64,000 nucleotides of DNA from positions 310,001 through 374,000 of the forward strand of contig NZ_CP007141.1 of NCBI RefSeq assembly GCF_000816145.1, read 5' to 3'. This DNA comes from Pseudothermotoga hypogea DSM 11164 = NBRC 106472 (GTDB lineage: Bacteria > Thermotogota > Thermotogae > Thermotogales > DSM-5069). Below, piece after piece: positions 1 to 10,071 of the stretch. The notes under the pieces were generated by a model. That model searched no databases. It worked only from the letters and a program-made list of their open reading frames with translations, and was not told the DNA's origin. The translations under genes were made by a program, and so were the position numbers. The first letter of the stretch is position 1, and each line of letters begins with the position of its first letter.

Positions 1-1
1 G

Positions 2-1156
2 GTGGAGATCGTGGAGAAGGCGGGAGGTTTCGCACTCAATGCGACATGTTCTGGGCCGTACAGTTTGATCTTTGAGGCAGAACCAGCTCGAGACATCTTC
101 GAATCCATCGCGAGAAGAATCTTGAACAAGAGGCTTCCCTGCGGAAGGTTCGCTTCAACCAGGGAATTGAAGATGCTGATAGAACGATTCAGACCGGAAG
201 CGATCGTCTTGCACACGGCGAAGTTCTGTGATTTTTACCATTTTGATGAGCGACTCTTGAGAGAATTGAAAATTCCGTTCGTTACGATCGAAAACGATTT
301 CACCAACGCCTTAGAACAAGCCAGAACCAGAATAGAGGCACTTCTCGAGGACACAAAAGACAGACCACGAGTTTCCGTCAAGGCCTTTCACTTTGTTGGG
401 ATCGACAGTGGTTCTACCAGCACGAAGATAGTGGTTGTGAACAATCGCGGCGATATCTTATTCGAACAGGTGTGCAGGACGGGCGCAGATCCAAAAGAAT
501 CAGCAAAGCGGTTGATGATTCAGGCTATGAAACATCTGAAATTCGATCCGCAGGAGAGCTTTGTAGTTGCCACGGGCTACGGACGTGACGCGATCGATTT
601 CGCACACGCAAGAGTCACAGAACTGACTTGCCACGCCGTCGGAGTGAAACATTTGTATCCAGACGTTAGAACGATCATAGACGTCGGTGGTCAGGACAGC
701 AAGGTGATGAGAATCGAAGAGGGCAAGATCGTCGACTTCGTCATGAACGACAAGTGCGCCGCTGGAACTGGGAGGTTTCTGGAGATCGTTTCCTCGATAC
801 TCGAAACACCTTTACAGATCATGGGCAAAGAATCTCTGAAAGCGAAAACTCAGTTGAGTATCAGTAGTGTTTGTGCGGTTTTCGCCGAAAGCGAGATCAT
901 CTGTCTACGAAGCAAGGGCTACAGTAAGCAAGAGATTCTGTGGGCTGCTCACAACGCAATTGCAAGAAGGCTCGTGACCATGTACGAAAGGGTAAAAGGA
1001 CGTCCACCAGTTGTACTCACGGGTGGCGTGGCGCTCAACGAGGGACTGAAGCGTGCTCTCGAAGAATTGCTCAAAGTAGAGATCATCGTCCCGAAAAATC
1101 CCGTCACGACCGGCGCGCTCGGTGCGGCACTGATGGGGCTTCAACAGAAACTATAG
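2..1156 (+). CDS. 2-hydroxyacyl-CoA dehydratase subunit / ATP-dependent activase fusion (5'-partial)
   Basis: The reading frame is open to the window edge, so the true start lies upstream. Visible residues 1-125 resemble the C-terminal part of an HgdB/BcrC-type dehydratase subunit (LHTAKFCDFYHFDE, then IENDF). From residue 133 there is a complete BcrA/BadF/HgdC activase of the ASKHA fold: phosphate-binding GIDSGSTSTK, DVGGQDSK, and two cysteines at about 252 (DKCAAGTG) and 291 (SVCAVF) that in this family hold one [4Fe-4S] cluster between two subunits. Activases use ATP to inject a low-potential electron into the dehydratase. The fusion order (dehydratase then activase) is seen directly; the substrate is unknown. 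The 3' end overlaps the convergent ispE by 16 bases. Confidence 0.85.
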   Translation: MEIVEKAGGFALNATCSGPYSLIFEAEPARDIFESIARRILNKRLPCGRFASTRELKMLIERFRPEAIVLHTAKFCDFYHFDERLLRELKIPFVTIENDFTNALEQARTRIEALLEDTKDRPRVSVKAFHFVGIDSGSTSTKIVVVNNRGDILFEQVCRTGADPKESAKRLMIQAMKHLKFDPQESFVVATGYGRDAIDFAHARVTELTCHAVGVKHLYPDVRTIIDVGGQDSKVMRIEEGKIVDFVMNDKCAAGTGRFLEIVSSILETPLQIMGKESLKAKTQLSISSVCAVFAESEIICLRSKGYSKQEILWAAHNAIARRLVTMYERVKGRPPVVLTGGVALNEGLKRALEELLKVEIIVPKNPVTTGALGAALMGLQQKL

Positions 1157-1898
1157 AGTCCCGAATGTTCGCGCAATGCAAAGACGCAGCAACCTGTGCC
1201 AGTCAACTGAGCAACGATCGGATCAGTACTCCACGCTTGAGCTAAAGCTGTTTTGATTTCCGGATAGACCTCACACACTATGGTTTGAAAGACGTTGTAA
1301 GACATACGCAGGATCACTTCATGCTCATGTTTCACGTAGGCCTCATACAGTCTTTCGATCGGCCTTGGTCCCTTTTTGAAGTCCGTTTCCTTCAGCATGC
1401 TGTAAGCCTTCGCTGTGCTCACACTCACACCCGGACAGAAAAGATCGACCGTGTAACCACTTATTTGTGGTAGTGGCGTGACTTTCTCACCTTTTCCTTC
1501 AACGATCGCCGTGCCACCAATGAGAAAGAAAGGCACATCCGAGCCCACTTCCGCAGCGATCTCAAGAATGTCCGAATGCGGTATCCCACACCTTTGCGCA
1601 AGGAACCTGAGCGTGGCAGCAGCATCTGAACTGGCACCACCCAGGCCCGATCCCATTGGTATACGCTTTTTCAGAACCGCCTTGAGTCCGAAATCGACAG
1701 GGTAAAACTCCTTGAATTTTCTGAAGGCTCTTTCCACGAGGTTCTGACCTTCGATGGGAACATTCGATTCTACAACGATTTGGCCAACGTCTTCAGTCTG
1801 AATGAAAAACAGTTCATCGTACATGTCTATCGTCTGGAACAGACCCACTATGTCGTGGTAACCATCAGAACGTTTGCCGACCACGTCGAGATAGAGGT

Positions 1899-3042
<1,144 letters not shown>

Positions 3043-3906
3043 TCATTCCTCCTCCACCAAAGCGTTGACCGCCGCGAATTTTTCCTCATCCAGCAGATGC
3101 AGATACGTGCTCGTGGTTGACAGATTCGCATGACCCAAAAGCTCTTGAACGACTCTCACGTTCACCCTTCTTTGCAACAAGTGTGTCGCGAAAGAATGAC
3201 GCAGGGTGTGCGGGTGCACCCTCTTCCTTATGTTGCACAACTTTGCGTATTTCCGTACGATCCTGAACACCGTGCTTGGATGCAGTCTCAACGAAGTTCC
3301 AAAAAGGTATTCGTCGGCCTCTTTTTTGTATTTTTCTATGTACACTCTCAGCTCGCTTGCAAGGCTGCTGTTGAGTGGAACGATTCGGTCTTTCCTTCCC
3401 TTGCCCATCTCGATCCTGACGAACGCAGGTGAAAAGGAGACGTCCGAAACTCTGAGATTGCACAACTCGCTGACCCTCAGGCCACAGTAGTATAGCAAGG
3501 ACAGGACCAGATGATCCCTCTCCTTTTGCTCGCTAACTCTCAGCATGTTCTCCATCTCTTGTTTCGTCAAGAAATCCGGCGATCTTTTTCTGAGCCTTGG
3601 TACTTTCACTTTCATCCAGGGATTGCTCGACACGTAGTTCCGCAGAACCAAATAATCGAAGAAGTTTCTGAGCGAGGATATCTTCCGTGCCAAGGTGGAA
3701 ACACTCAAGGGTTTGCCGAAGCTTTTCGAAAGGTGCTTCAAATAGTCCTCCGCGTCCTTCACACTGAAAGTTTCAAGTCTCAGTTTTCTTTCTTTTAAGG
3801 ACTTCAGAAACTGCGACACGTCGATCCCATATGCCATGATGGTGTGATCGGAAGCTCTGCGCACGTATTTCAGATACTCCACGTATTCACGGAGCAAATC
3901 CTCCAA
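3043..3906 (-). CDS. Xer-type tyrosine recombinase
   Basis: A 287-residue site-specific recombinase with an N-terminal SAM-like core-binding domain (1-100) and a C-terminal catalytic domain. All catalytic residues can be seen: Arg144 (CGLRVSEL), Lys172 (GKGRKDR), His233 and Arg236 (HPHTLRH), His259 (LLGHAN) and the nucleophile Tyr268 (STYLHL). No integrase-type neighbours (att repeats, excisionase) are nearby and the gene sits inside a housekeeping operon, so chromosome dimer resolution (XerC/D/XerA role) is the likely job. A dif site was not identified in the window. Confidence 0.9.
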   Translation of the reverse strand: MEDLLREYVEYLKYVRRASDHTIMAYGIDVSQFLKSLKERKLRLETFSVKDAEDYLKHLSKSFGKPLSVSTLARKISSLRNFFDYLVLRNYVSSNPWMKVKVPRLRKRSPDFLTKQEMENMLRVSEQKERDHLVLSLLYYCGLRVSELCNLRVSDVSFSPAFVRIEMGKGRKDRIVPLNSSLASELRVYIEKYKKEADEYLFGTSLRLHPSTVFRIVRKYAKLCNIRKRVHPHTLRHSFATHLLQRRVNVRVVQELLGHANLSTTSTYLHLLDEEKFAAVNALVEEE

Positions 3907-3913
3907 GACTCTA

Positions 3914-5188
3914 TCACCATCCTACAAATGCCATCACAACCATGTAGAGGCTGGCGATTATCAGGCCCGTCAAGACCCAGGCAAAAGATGTTTGAAAGAA
4001 CTCTCTGAACGATACGCTCTTTCCCGTGAATCTTTTCAGCAAAGAGATACCCACTATGTTGACAGCCGCGCCGATCGGCGTCAGATTCGCTCCAAGTCCC
4101 ACACCGAGCGCTATAGCCCACCACAAATGTGTTGAGTAGCCCAACCCAATCAGGTATTTTACCACTGGAACCAAAACGACTGTCGTCGGCACTGCGCTGA
4201 GCAGGGAACCCATAACAGCTGAAAGCCAGACGAGGACGACGAGTAGCAGTGAGCGAGAACGAACCATCGAAATAAGACTCGCGAACCCGCTGAGAAGGCC
4301 AAGCTCCTGCATCACGTGCGTGAGCGAAAACAGTCCCATGAAGAAAAACAGTGTGTCCCACTCAATTTCCTTGGCCACATCTTCGAAACTCTTGTTTGCG
4401 ACGATGAGACTGAGGGTCGCTCCAAGCAAAGCAATGAAAGCCATGTCGATGTCCAGCGCTTCGTGAAAAGCGAAAGCACAGATGGTGGCTACGAAGATCG
4501 TCGCAGTCCTCAAGAGCAACTTTTTGTCAGTGATGGCCTCTCTCGGGTTCGTTGCAGCCAGTCTTTTCAGCCCCGCTTCACTCGCCCGATCAACAGAAAC
4601 CACACTTGAAAGCATCCTAAGCGATATGAGCAACATCAAGAAAGACATCGGTGCCAGATGAACGATAAAGCTCGCGAAACTAAGGCCACTCGCGTTGCCA
4701 ATTACGATGTTCGGAGGGTCACCGATCATCGTCGCCATCCCACCGACATTCGACGCGATCACGCCGAGCACGAGTACCTTCGACGGATCGACTTCAGCTG
4801 CGTCACTGACCAGAAAGAGAATCGGTGCGAATATCAAGAGCGTTGTGACATTGTCCAGGAACGCAGAAAGTATCGCTATGAAGACTGCAAGCATAGACAC
4901 CGTTCTTCTCAGATTTCCTCTACCGAGACGTACCGCATAAACGGAAGCCATCTGGAAAAAACCTGTGCTCTTCAAAACAGAGACAATGATCATCATGCCA
5001 AGCAAGAGGCCTATGGTGTTGAAATCGACCACGCGGGATATATTTTCCGTCGTCAAACCTTCCGATAGCTTCAAGACGGCTGCGATTAGACCCAGCAAGA
5101 AAACCTTGACCGAGGTTCGCCGAGACCTGCTGAGAATCACGTAGTAGGCCAAGAAGAACAAAAACATCGCAACGATCTGTTTGACCAT
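3914..5188 (-). CDS. ArsB/NhaD-superfamily ion transporter
   Basis: A 424-residue polytopic inner-membrane protein with about eleven hydrophobic segments. Family motifs include SAFLDNVTTLLIFAPI and GGMATMIGDPPNIVIG in the first half and the mirrored GANLTPIGAAVNIVG in the second half, as in the ion transporter superfamily that includes ArsB, NhaD and the SLC13/P-protein carriers. The ATG follows GGTGATC. The ion cannot be read from sequence: Na+/H+ antiport, arsenite and oxyanion uptake are all known in the fold. Its place directly after moeA raises the possibility of an oxyanion such as molybdate or tungstate, but that is only an inference. Confidence 0.8.
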   Translation of the reverse strand: MVKQIVAMFLFFLAYYVILSRSRRTSVKVFLLGLIAAVLKLSEGLTTENISRVVDFNTIGLLLGMMIIVSVLKSTGFFQMASVYAVRLGRGNLRRTVSMLAVFIAILSAFLDNVTTLLIFAPILFLVSDAAEVDPSKVLVLGVIASNVGGMATMIGDPPNIVIGNASGLSFASFIVHLAPMSFLMLLISLRMLSSVVSVDRASEAGLKRLAATNPREAITDKKLLLRTATIFVATICAFAFHEALDIDMAFIALLGATLSLIVANKSFEDVAKEIEWDTLFFFMGLFSLTHVMQELGLLSGFASLISMVRSRSLLLVVLVWLSAVMGSLLSAVPTTVVLVPVVKYLIGLGYSTHLWWAIALGVGLGANLTPIGAAVNIVGISLLKRFTGKSVSFREFFQTSFAWVLTGLIIASLYMVVMAFVGW

Positions 5189-5194
5189 GTGTGA

Positions 5195-6436
5195 TCACCA
5201 TCCAAGCCATAGCGGGTAGAACTCTGCAAGCTCTCCTTCATACAAACCTTCAACATCTGGGGGCACCCTGATGACGCCCTCCGCCTTCACAAGATTGGAC
5301 ACCTGCGCGGTCTCACTCTCCAAAGGTTCCGCCCAAACCTGACCGTGTCTCACAAGAAGCTTCACTCTGATGAACTGTTCTCTACCCTGTCTGGAGTACA
5401 CGTTTCGCGTCAGCTTCACCATGCCAGAGGGTTTGAAGAGAAAGTCCTTTTCGTTCTCCAGCTTCCTCAAGATCGGTATGAGCACGAACTTGGCGCTGAT
5501 CGTGAAAGAGACCGGATTCCCCGGAAGACCAACGACGGGTTTGCCGTTCACGATAGCCAGCACCGTGGGCTTTCCGGGCTGAATCAAGATTCCGTGAAAA
5601 AGAACGCCGGGTTTTCCCAGTCGGTTGATAGCTGCTTCGGTGAAATCTCTCGCGCCTATCGAACTTCCACCACTGACCACCAAAACGTCGTATTCGTCAA
5701 AGCGACTTCTGAGCGTTCGGAACAATTCATCTTCATCGTCCCTGCACAAACCTACACGATTCGCCTCAAAATGCAAAGATCTTAGCCACGCGACGAGGCC
5801 ATAGCCGTTGCTGTCCCGCACCTGAACGAGAGATTTTTTTTCCACAAAAGGTTCAACGATCTCATCGCCTGTGGAGATCACGCCAACTTTCGCTCGTCTG
5901 AACACCTTCAACCGCTCCACACCCAGTTGAAGCAGCAACTGAAGATGACCTGGCTTGATCCTTTCACCCTTCGCAAGCACCAACTCATTTTTTCTCACAT
6001 CTTCATCCATTCGAAGCACGTTTTCTCCGACTGCTACTGGCTTCATCACCTCGACGTACTCGTCGAACCTCTGCGTGTGTTCTACCATCACCACCGCGTT
6101 CGCTCCCTCTGGCAACATTGCCCCAGTCGCAACCCAAGCGGCTTCGTTTTCGTTGATCGCTCTTTTCGGTTCTTCGCCCACCTTCACCTCGAAGGCAACG
6201 CGTAACATGACTGGAAAGTTCGTACTCGCACCAATCGTGTCTTTGGACCTCACAGCGTAACCGTCCACCAAGGATTTGTCGAAACCCGGAAGATTCTGCG
6301 AAGCGAGCACGTCTTCAGCACACACAAAACCGAGCGATTCCAACGTGGGAACTTCCAGAGTTTCATCGATCGGTTTCACTCTGTGAAAGTATTCAGAATA
6401 AACCTGATCCAAACTCGCCAGTTTGAGAAACTTCAA
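5195..6436 (-). CDS. moeA: molybdopterin molybdotransferase MoeA
   Basis: A 413-residue MoeA-family protein that inserts molybdate or tungstate into adenylylated molybdopterin. Seen: ATGAMLPEGANAVVMVE in the central beta domain, STGDEIVEP, the MPT-binding GGSSIGARDF loop, and PGKPTVLAI...GLPGNPVS. It starts at TTG 6436 (AAGGTGA 7 bases upstream), overlapping the mogA/moaB stop as TTGA. It is one of two MoeA paralogues in one operon; the other carries an extra binding-protein domain. Confidence 0.92.
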   Translation of the reverse strand: MKFLKLASLDQVYSEYFHRVKPIDETLEVPTLESLGFVCAEDVLASQNLPGFDKSLVDGYAVRSKDTIGASTNFPVMLRVAFEVKVGEEPKRAINENEAAWVATGAMLPEGANAVVMVEHTQRFDEYVEVMKPVAVGENVLRMDEDVRKNELVLAKGERIKPGHLQLLLQLGVERLKVFRRAKVGVISTGDEIVEPFVEKKSLVQVRDSNGYGLVAWLRSLHFEANRVGLCRDDEDELFRTLRSRFDEYDVLVVSGGSSIGARDFTEAAINRLGKPGVLFHGILIQPGKPTVLAIVNGKPVVGLPGNPVSFTISAKFVLIPILRKLENEKDFLFKPSGMVKLTRNVYSRQGREQFIRVKLLVRHGQVWAEPLESETAQVSNLVKAEGVIRVPPDVEGLYEGELAEFYPLWLGW

Positions 6437-6930
6437 GGCGTTTCACCTTCTTGATGGCAATCTTTGGTCGAACCCTTGATTTTTTCCAGACCGTGTGGTA
6501 TCGCTGGAAGTATTGCCTTCAGATTCTGTTCGACCGCGTTCGGACTTCCCGGCAAATTGATGATCAGTGTCTCCTTCCTGACCCCCACAACTGCTCGTGA
6601 CAACATGGCGGTGGGTGTGTGTTTCATCGCTTCGAGCATCATCGCCATCTCCATTCCATAAAGTCTTTTCTCGATCACGTTCATTGTCGCCTCCGGTGTA
6701 ACATCCCTGGGAGATACACCAGTGCCACCGCAGGTGATCACCACGTCAAATTGTGCTTCACACAGCTTGAGAAGCTCGTTTTTTATCAAGTCAACCTCGT
6801 CTGGGACAATCGATTCAACCTCGATCGTTCCACCGATCTGCCCCATGAGCTTTTTGACGATCTGTGCGTTTTTATCGATCATCTCACCCTGACTCACCCT
6901 GTCGCTGACCACCAAAATGGCCACCCTCAT
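6433..6930 (-). CDS. MogA/MoaB family molybdopterin adenylyltransferase
   Basis: A 165-residue single-domain protein of the MPT-binding family that activates molybdopterin with AMP before metal insertion. Motifs: VVSDRVSQGEMID near the N-terminus, the TCGGTGVSPRDVTPEAT loop, and INLPGSPNAVEQN near the C-terminus. Start ATG 6930 overlaps the upstream stop by 4 bases. Whether it corresponds to MogA or MoaB (which act equivalently in many thermophiles) cannot be decided by eye. Confidence 0.9.
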   Translation of the reverse strand: MRVAILVVSDRVSQGEMIDKNAQIVKKLMGQIGGTIEVESIVPDEVDLIKNELLKLCEAQFDVVITCGGTGVSPRDVTPEATMNVIEKRLYGMEMAMMLEAMKHTPTAMLSRAVVGVRKETLIINLPGSPNAVEQNLKAILPAIPHGLEKIKGSTKDCHQEGETP

Positions 6931-8840
6931 TTCGATTCATCCTCCTCGACGATCTTTCCCAGATCGGAGATATCGTATCCCGAGCACTGAAAAACAACAT
7001 TTCTGAAATCGCTCGACGTCATCACATCGAAAATGGTTTGAAAGCGTTCATCGTTAAGAAACTCTGGCAGAATCAGAAGATCGTATTCTTCCCAGCATAG
7101 AGGTACGAAGTCCAGATCCATCAGTTGCGCCACGTACGCGACGGCCAAACCTGCATCTGCGAGGCCTCTCTTAACCTTGAGTGCGACGGACATATGTGTC
7201 AGTTCCTCGTTTTCGTATCCATTTATCTGACGCGGTTCTATCCCAAGCTTTGAGAGGTAGTAGTCCAGCAAGATCCTGGTTCCGGAGGCCTTCTGCCTGT
7301 TCACAAACCGCACATCTTTTCTAACAAGGTCCTGAAGTGTCCTGATCGATTTTGGATTTCCCTTCTGAACCACGAGTCCTTGGAGCCTCTTCGCAAACTT
7401 CACCAAGACGAAACCATTCAGCATCTTTTTTAAGAAAGGCAAGTTGTACGTTTCACTCTCACTGTCGAACAAGTGAATGCCGGCAAGATGCGCATGAGAC
7501 TTCGCTATAGCCTTGACACCACCAAGGCTACCAACGTTCACCACCGAAAGTCTCACACCGCGCTCGATCAAAAGATCGCTCAGTCTATCGATGAGAGGAT
7601 CGTTGCTACCGACGAAGAGCAAAGTGTTGTCTATTCGTTTCTTTGTGGCCAGCAACCGAACTTCAACCTTCTCTCCTTCGTCGATCACTTCTTGACCTCT
7701 GGGTACCACGAGCACACCATCCATCTTTGTCAACGAAGAGATCGTGGCAGCGCCCCTCTTGAGAGGAATGCAGACGTAACGATCTTTCACCTTCGCCAGA
7801 GCGACCCTGACGAACTCATCGTCACCGGCGGAAGAGAAGATCCTCGTGGCACACTCGGCTATCAGAAAATCCTCGGCTGAATCACTCTGATGGTACCAAG
7901 CTTCCACAACAGGTTTGACCACCCGTTCGAGCACGGTGAAACACGAAGCTGGAAAACCGGGAAGACCGATGACTGGCTTTTTCTCCACGATGGCAAGGAC
8001 CGTAGGCTTACCGGGTCTGATGCTGAGACCGTGCGCCACAATTTCACCGAGCTTTTCAAGCGCACGATAGACGAAATCTTTCCGCCCCGCCGAAGAACCT
8101 CCAATGAAAAGAACAAGATCATACGCTGGCAAAAGTCCTTGCAGAGTCGATGCCAACTTTTCTGGATCGTCCCCGACCGGATCGAGAACCCTCACAGCGA
8201 CGCCGAGCTTTTCGAGAAAAGTCTTGACGAGCACGGAGTTGGTCTCAGGTATGAAACCTTCCTTCAGCTCACTGGAAGGATCGACGATCTCATCACCCGT
8301 GGGTACGACTGCGCATTCGAGGTTTTTCAGCACCTCCACCTCGAACACACCGGCGGCCAGCAACAATGCAAGATCCTGCGGTGTGAGCCGATGGTATCTA
8401 CAGAAAAGCATGTCGTACTCCACGGCATCCTCACCGATCGTTCTGACATTGTGAAAGGTCGGCACAGGTTCGAAGATTTCTACCGAACCATCCTCTAAGA
8501 AATGGACGTCCTCAATCATGATCACCGCGTCGAAACCTTCGGGCATCGGCTGACCCGTGTTGACGATCATGAATTGCTCTCTGTTGAGTCTCTTCGGTGC
8601 ATGCTTTGAAGCTTGAACCGTGTCAGAGGACCGAACTGCTATTCCATCCACTGCGGCGGAGTTGTAATGAGGAACACTTCTGAGTGCAAAAATGGCACGG
8701 GCCAGAACCCTGTCGATCGCCTCGCCGACTTTGACTTTCTGTGTCTTCGGCTCAAAAAAGCCCGCTTCTTTCAAACGGCTCAGATACAGTTCGAGTGCTC
8801 TATCCAGCACCATTTTCTTGAGGTATATCTTCCTTTCCAA
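6927..8840 (-). CDS. MoeA fused to a PBP-like (substrate-binding) domain
   Basis: About 637 residues. Residues 10-405 form a complete MoeA unit (NTGQPMPEGFDAVIMIE, PTGDEIVDP, GGSSAGRKDF, PGKPTVLAI). From about 410 to the end lies a periplasmic-binding-protein-like lobe (start LLFVGSNDPLIDRLSDLL; later KASGTRILLDYYL and DAGLAVAYVA) as found in the known MoeA-PBP and LysR-substrate families; it is cytoplasmic, with no signal peptide. The start is set at TTG 8840 because GGAGGT sits 6 bases upstream; the ATG 21 bases further upstream lies in the leader before that site. First gene of the minus-strand block; the second domain may sense molybdate or tungstate (inference). Confidence 0.9.
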   Translation of the reverse strand: MERKIYLKKMVLDRALELYLSRLKEAGFFEPKTQKVKVGEAIDRVLARAIFALRSVPHYNSAAVDGIAVRSSDTVQASKHAPKRLNREQFMIVNTGQPMPEGFDAVIMIEDVHFLEDGSVEIFEPVPTFHNVRTIGEDAVEYDMLFCRYHRLTPQDLALLLAAGVFEVEVLKNLECAVVPTGDEIVDPSSELKEGFIPETNSVLVKTFLEKLGVAVRVLDPVGDDPEKLASTLQGLLPAYDLVLFIGGSSAGRKDFVYRALEKLGEIVAHGLSIRPGKPTVLAIVEKKPVIGLPGFPASCFTVLERVVKPVVEAWYHQSDSAEDFLIAECATRIFSSAGDDEFVRVALAKVKDRYVCIPLKRGAATISSLTKMDGVLVVPRGQEVIDEGEKVEVRLLATKKRIDNTLLFVGSNDPLIDRLSDLLIERGVRLSVVNVGSLGGVKAIAKSHAHLAGIHLFDSESETYNLPFLKKMLNGFVLVKFAKRLQGLVVQKGNPKSIRTLQDLVRKDVRFVNRQKASGTRILLDYYLSKLGIEPRQINGYENEELTHMSVALKVKRGLADAGLAVAYVAQLMDLDFVPLCWEEYDLLILPEFLNDERFQTIFDVMTSSDFRNVVFQCSGYDISDLGKIVEEDESK

Positions 8841-8854
8841 CACCGCACCTCCGA

Positions 8855-8884
8855 TTAACATTCTACTCTGAGACGTGATAATAT
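8855..8884 (+). promoter_or_regulatory. predicted sigma-A promoter for the MaoC-rsmA block
   Basis: TTAACA (8855-8860), 18-base spacer, TAATAT (8879-8884), followed after about 18 bases by the MaoC-family start at 8903. It lies in the only divergent gap between the minus block ending at 8840 and the plus block, which fits a primary promoter. The predicted leader is very short, about 12 bases. Confidence 0.5.
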
Positions 8885-8902
8885 GTGTCGTGGGGTGAAA
8901 CG

Positions 8903-9310
8903 ATGAAGTTGTCTGAAGTGCAAATTGGTCAAGAGCACGCGGCGAGCTTCACCATAACTGATGAGATGGTGAAAACGTTCGCAGAGATCACGGGCGATAA
9001 GAACCCCGTCCATCTGGATGAAGAGTACGCGAAAAAGACGCGGTTCAAAAAGAGAATATGTCACGGTATGCTGGTGGCATCGATGATTTCAAAGGTGCTG
9101 GGTATGGATTTCCCCGGCCCTGGAACGATCTTGGTCAGGCAGCAACTGTCTTACAGGGCTCCGGTCTTTGTTGGAGAAACGGTTGAAGTTCGCGTGAGTG
9201 TTATGGACAAGAAAGAAGAAAAACAACGACTCATCCTTCAAACAAACGTGTTCAAAAGCGATGGAACACTTGCGATCGAGGGACAAGCGGAAGTTCTGAT
9301 CGAACGGTGA
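8903..9310 (+). CDS. MaoC-like (R)-specific enoyl-CoA hydratase
   Basis: A 135-residue single hot-dog-fold protein. The hydratase signature with the catalytic Asp and His is present (GDKNPVHLDEEYA), followed by the family HGMLVASMISKVLG segment. PhaJ/FabZ-like enzymes of this size add water to trans-2-enoyl-CoA to give (R)-3-hydroxyacyl-CoA; the physiological role here is not evident because no other acyl-CoA genes are adjacent. ATG 8903 is preceded by GGGGTGA; an upstream in-frame GTG at 8885 is less likely. Overlaps rsmA by 4 bases (GTGA). Confidence 0.88.
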   Translation: MKLSEVQIGQEHAASFTITDEMVKTFAEITGDKNPVHLDEEYAKKTRFKKRICHGMLVASMISKVLGMDFPGPGTILVRQQLSYRAPVFVGETVEVRVSVMDKKEEKQRLILQTNVFKSDGTLAIEGQAEVLIER

Positions 9311-10071
9311 GACCTTACGGTCAACATTTTCTCAAGTGTGAAGATGTGGCGCTCGAACTCGTGGACAGGTTGAACCCCCGCACCGATGACGTTGTTGTCG
9401 AGATAGGTTGCGGGAAAGGCTTCCTTACAAGGTTTGTTGCCCAGAGGGGTTGTCGGCTCGTCTGTTACGAAATCGACGAATCTCTGAGCGAAGAGTTCAA
9501 GAGGAACGTACCTTTCGAAAACGTCGAGCTCAGATTGAAAGATTTCCTCGAGGTAGGAACCAAAGAAATCGAGAGTGCACGACTGTGCTATGGTAGCATC
9601 CCATACCAAATATCTTCAAAAATCGTTCGCAAAATGATCGAGCTTGGTTTCGAGAGATGTCTTTTCATAGTTCAAAAAGAATTTGCAGAGAAGCTTGTCC
9701 TGGGTCGAGAAAGAAGAAAGCATACTCTGATCACTCTGCTGAGCCAGACGTACTTCAATGTCTCAATCCTTCGGCGAGTGCCAAAACGATGCTTCGAACC
9801 TCCTCCAAAAGTTGATTCAGTCATGATCGAGCTCGTTAGAAAAGATGTAGAAGTGGATCTGGACAGCTACGAAGATTTCCTAAAAAGGCTTTTCTTGAGG
9901 CCGAACAGGAGCGCGAAGGCAGTTCTCAAAGAGATGGGTGTGGACCAGTGTGAGGCTTTCGAAGATGCGAGAATCTGGGATTTGAATGTCGAACAGGCGC
10001 TCAGTATTTATATGAGGTGGTCGGATGACGAGAGAAGAACTCTTCGAAACCGTTCTGAATTCGATCGTTGA
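9307..10071 (+). CDS. rsmA: 16S rRNA (adenine1518-N6/adenine1519-N6)-dimethyltransferase
   Basis: KsgA/RsmA family, 254 residues, SAM-dependent dimethylation of two adjacent adenines in helix 45 of 16S rRNA. Seen: GQHFL at the N-terminus, SAM motif [12 protein letters not shown] (30-41), acidic EID at 55-57, and C-terminal PPPKVDS. Odd point: the catalytic motif IV, normally NLPY, reads GSIPY (96-100), with Ser in place of Asn. GTG start overlaps the upstream stop. The 3' end overlaps the next gene by 47 bases in another frame. Confidence 0.87.
   Translation: MRPYGQHFLKCEDVALELVDRLNPRTDDVVVEIGCGKGFLTRFVAQRGCRLVCYEIDESLSEEFKRNVPFENVELRLKDFLEVGTKEIESARLCYGSIPYQISSKIVRKMIELGFERCLFIVQKEFAEKLVLGRERRKHTLITLLSQTYFNVSILRRVPKRCFEPPPKVDSVMIELVRKDVEVDLDSYEDFLKRLFLRPNRSAKAVLKEMGVDQCEAFEDARIWDLNVEQALSIYMRWSDDERRTLRNRSEFDR

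Noticed and set aside
3043-3906. Phage or integrative-element integrase
   Set aside because: Size, full catalytic set and position inside a housekeeping operon fit a chromosomal Xer protein; no att repeats or phage genes are near.
8841-8902. Minus-strand promoter for the MoeA-PBP block in the same gap
   Set aside because: A TAGAAT-like element exists but no acceptable -35 hexamer at 16-18 bases, so it was not listed.
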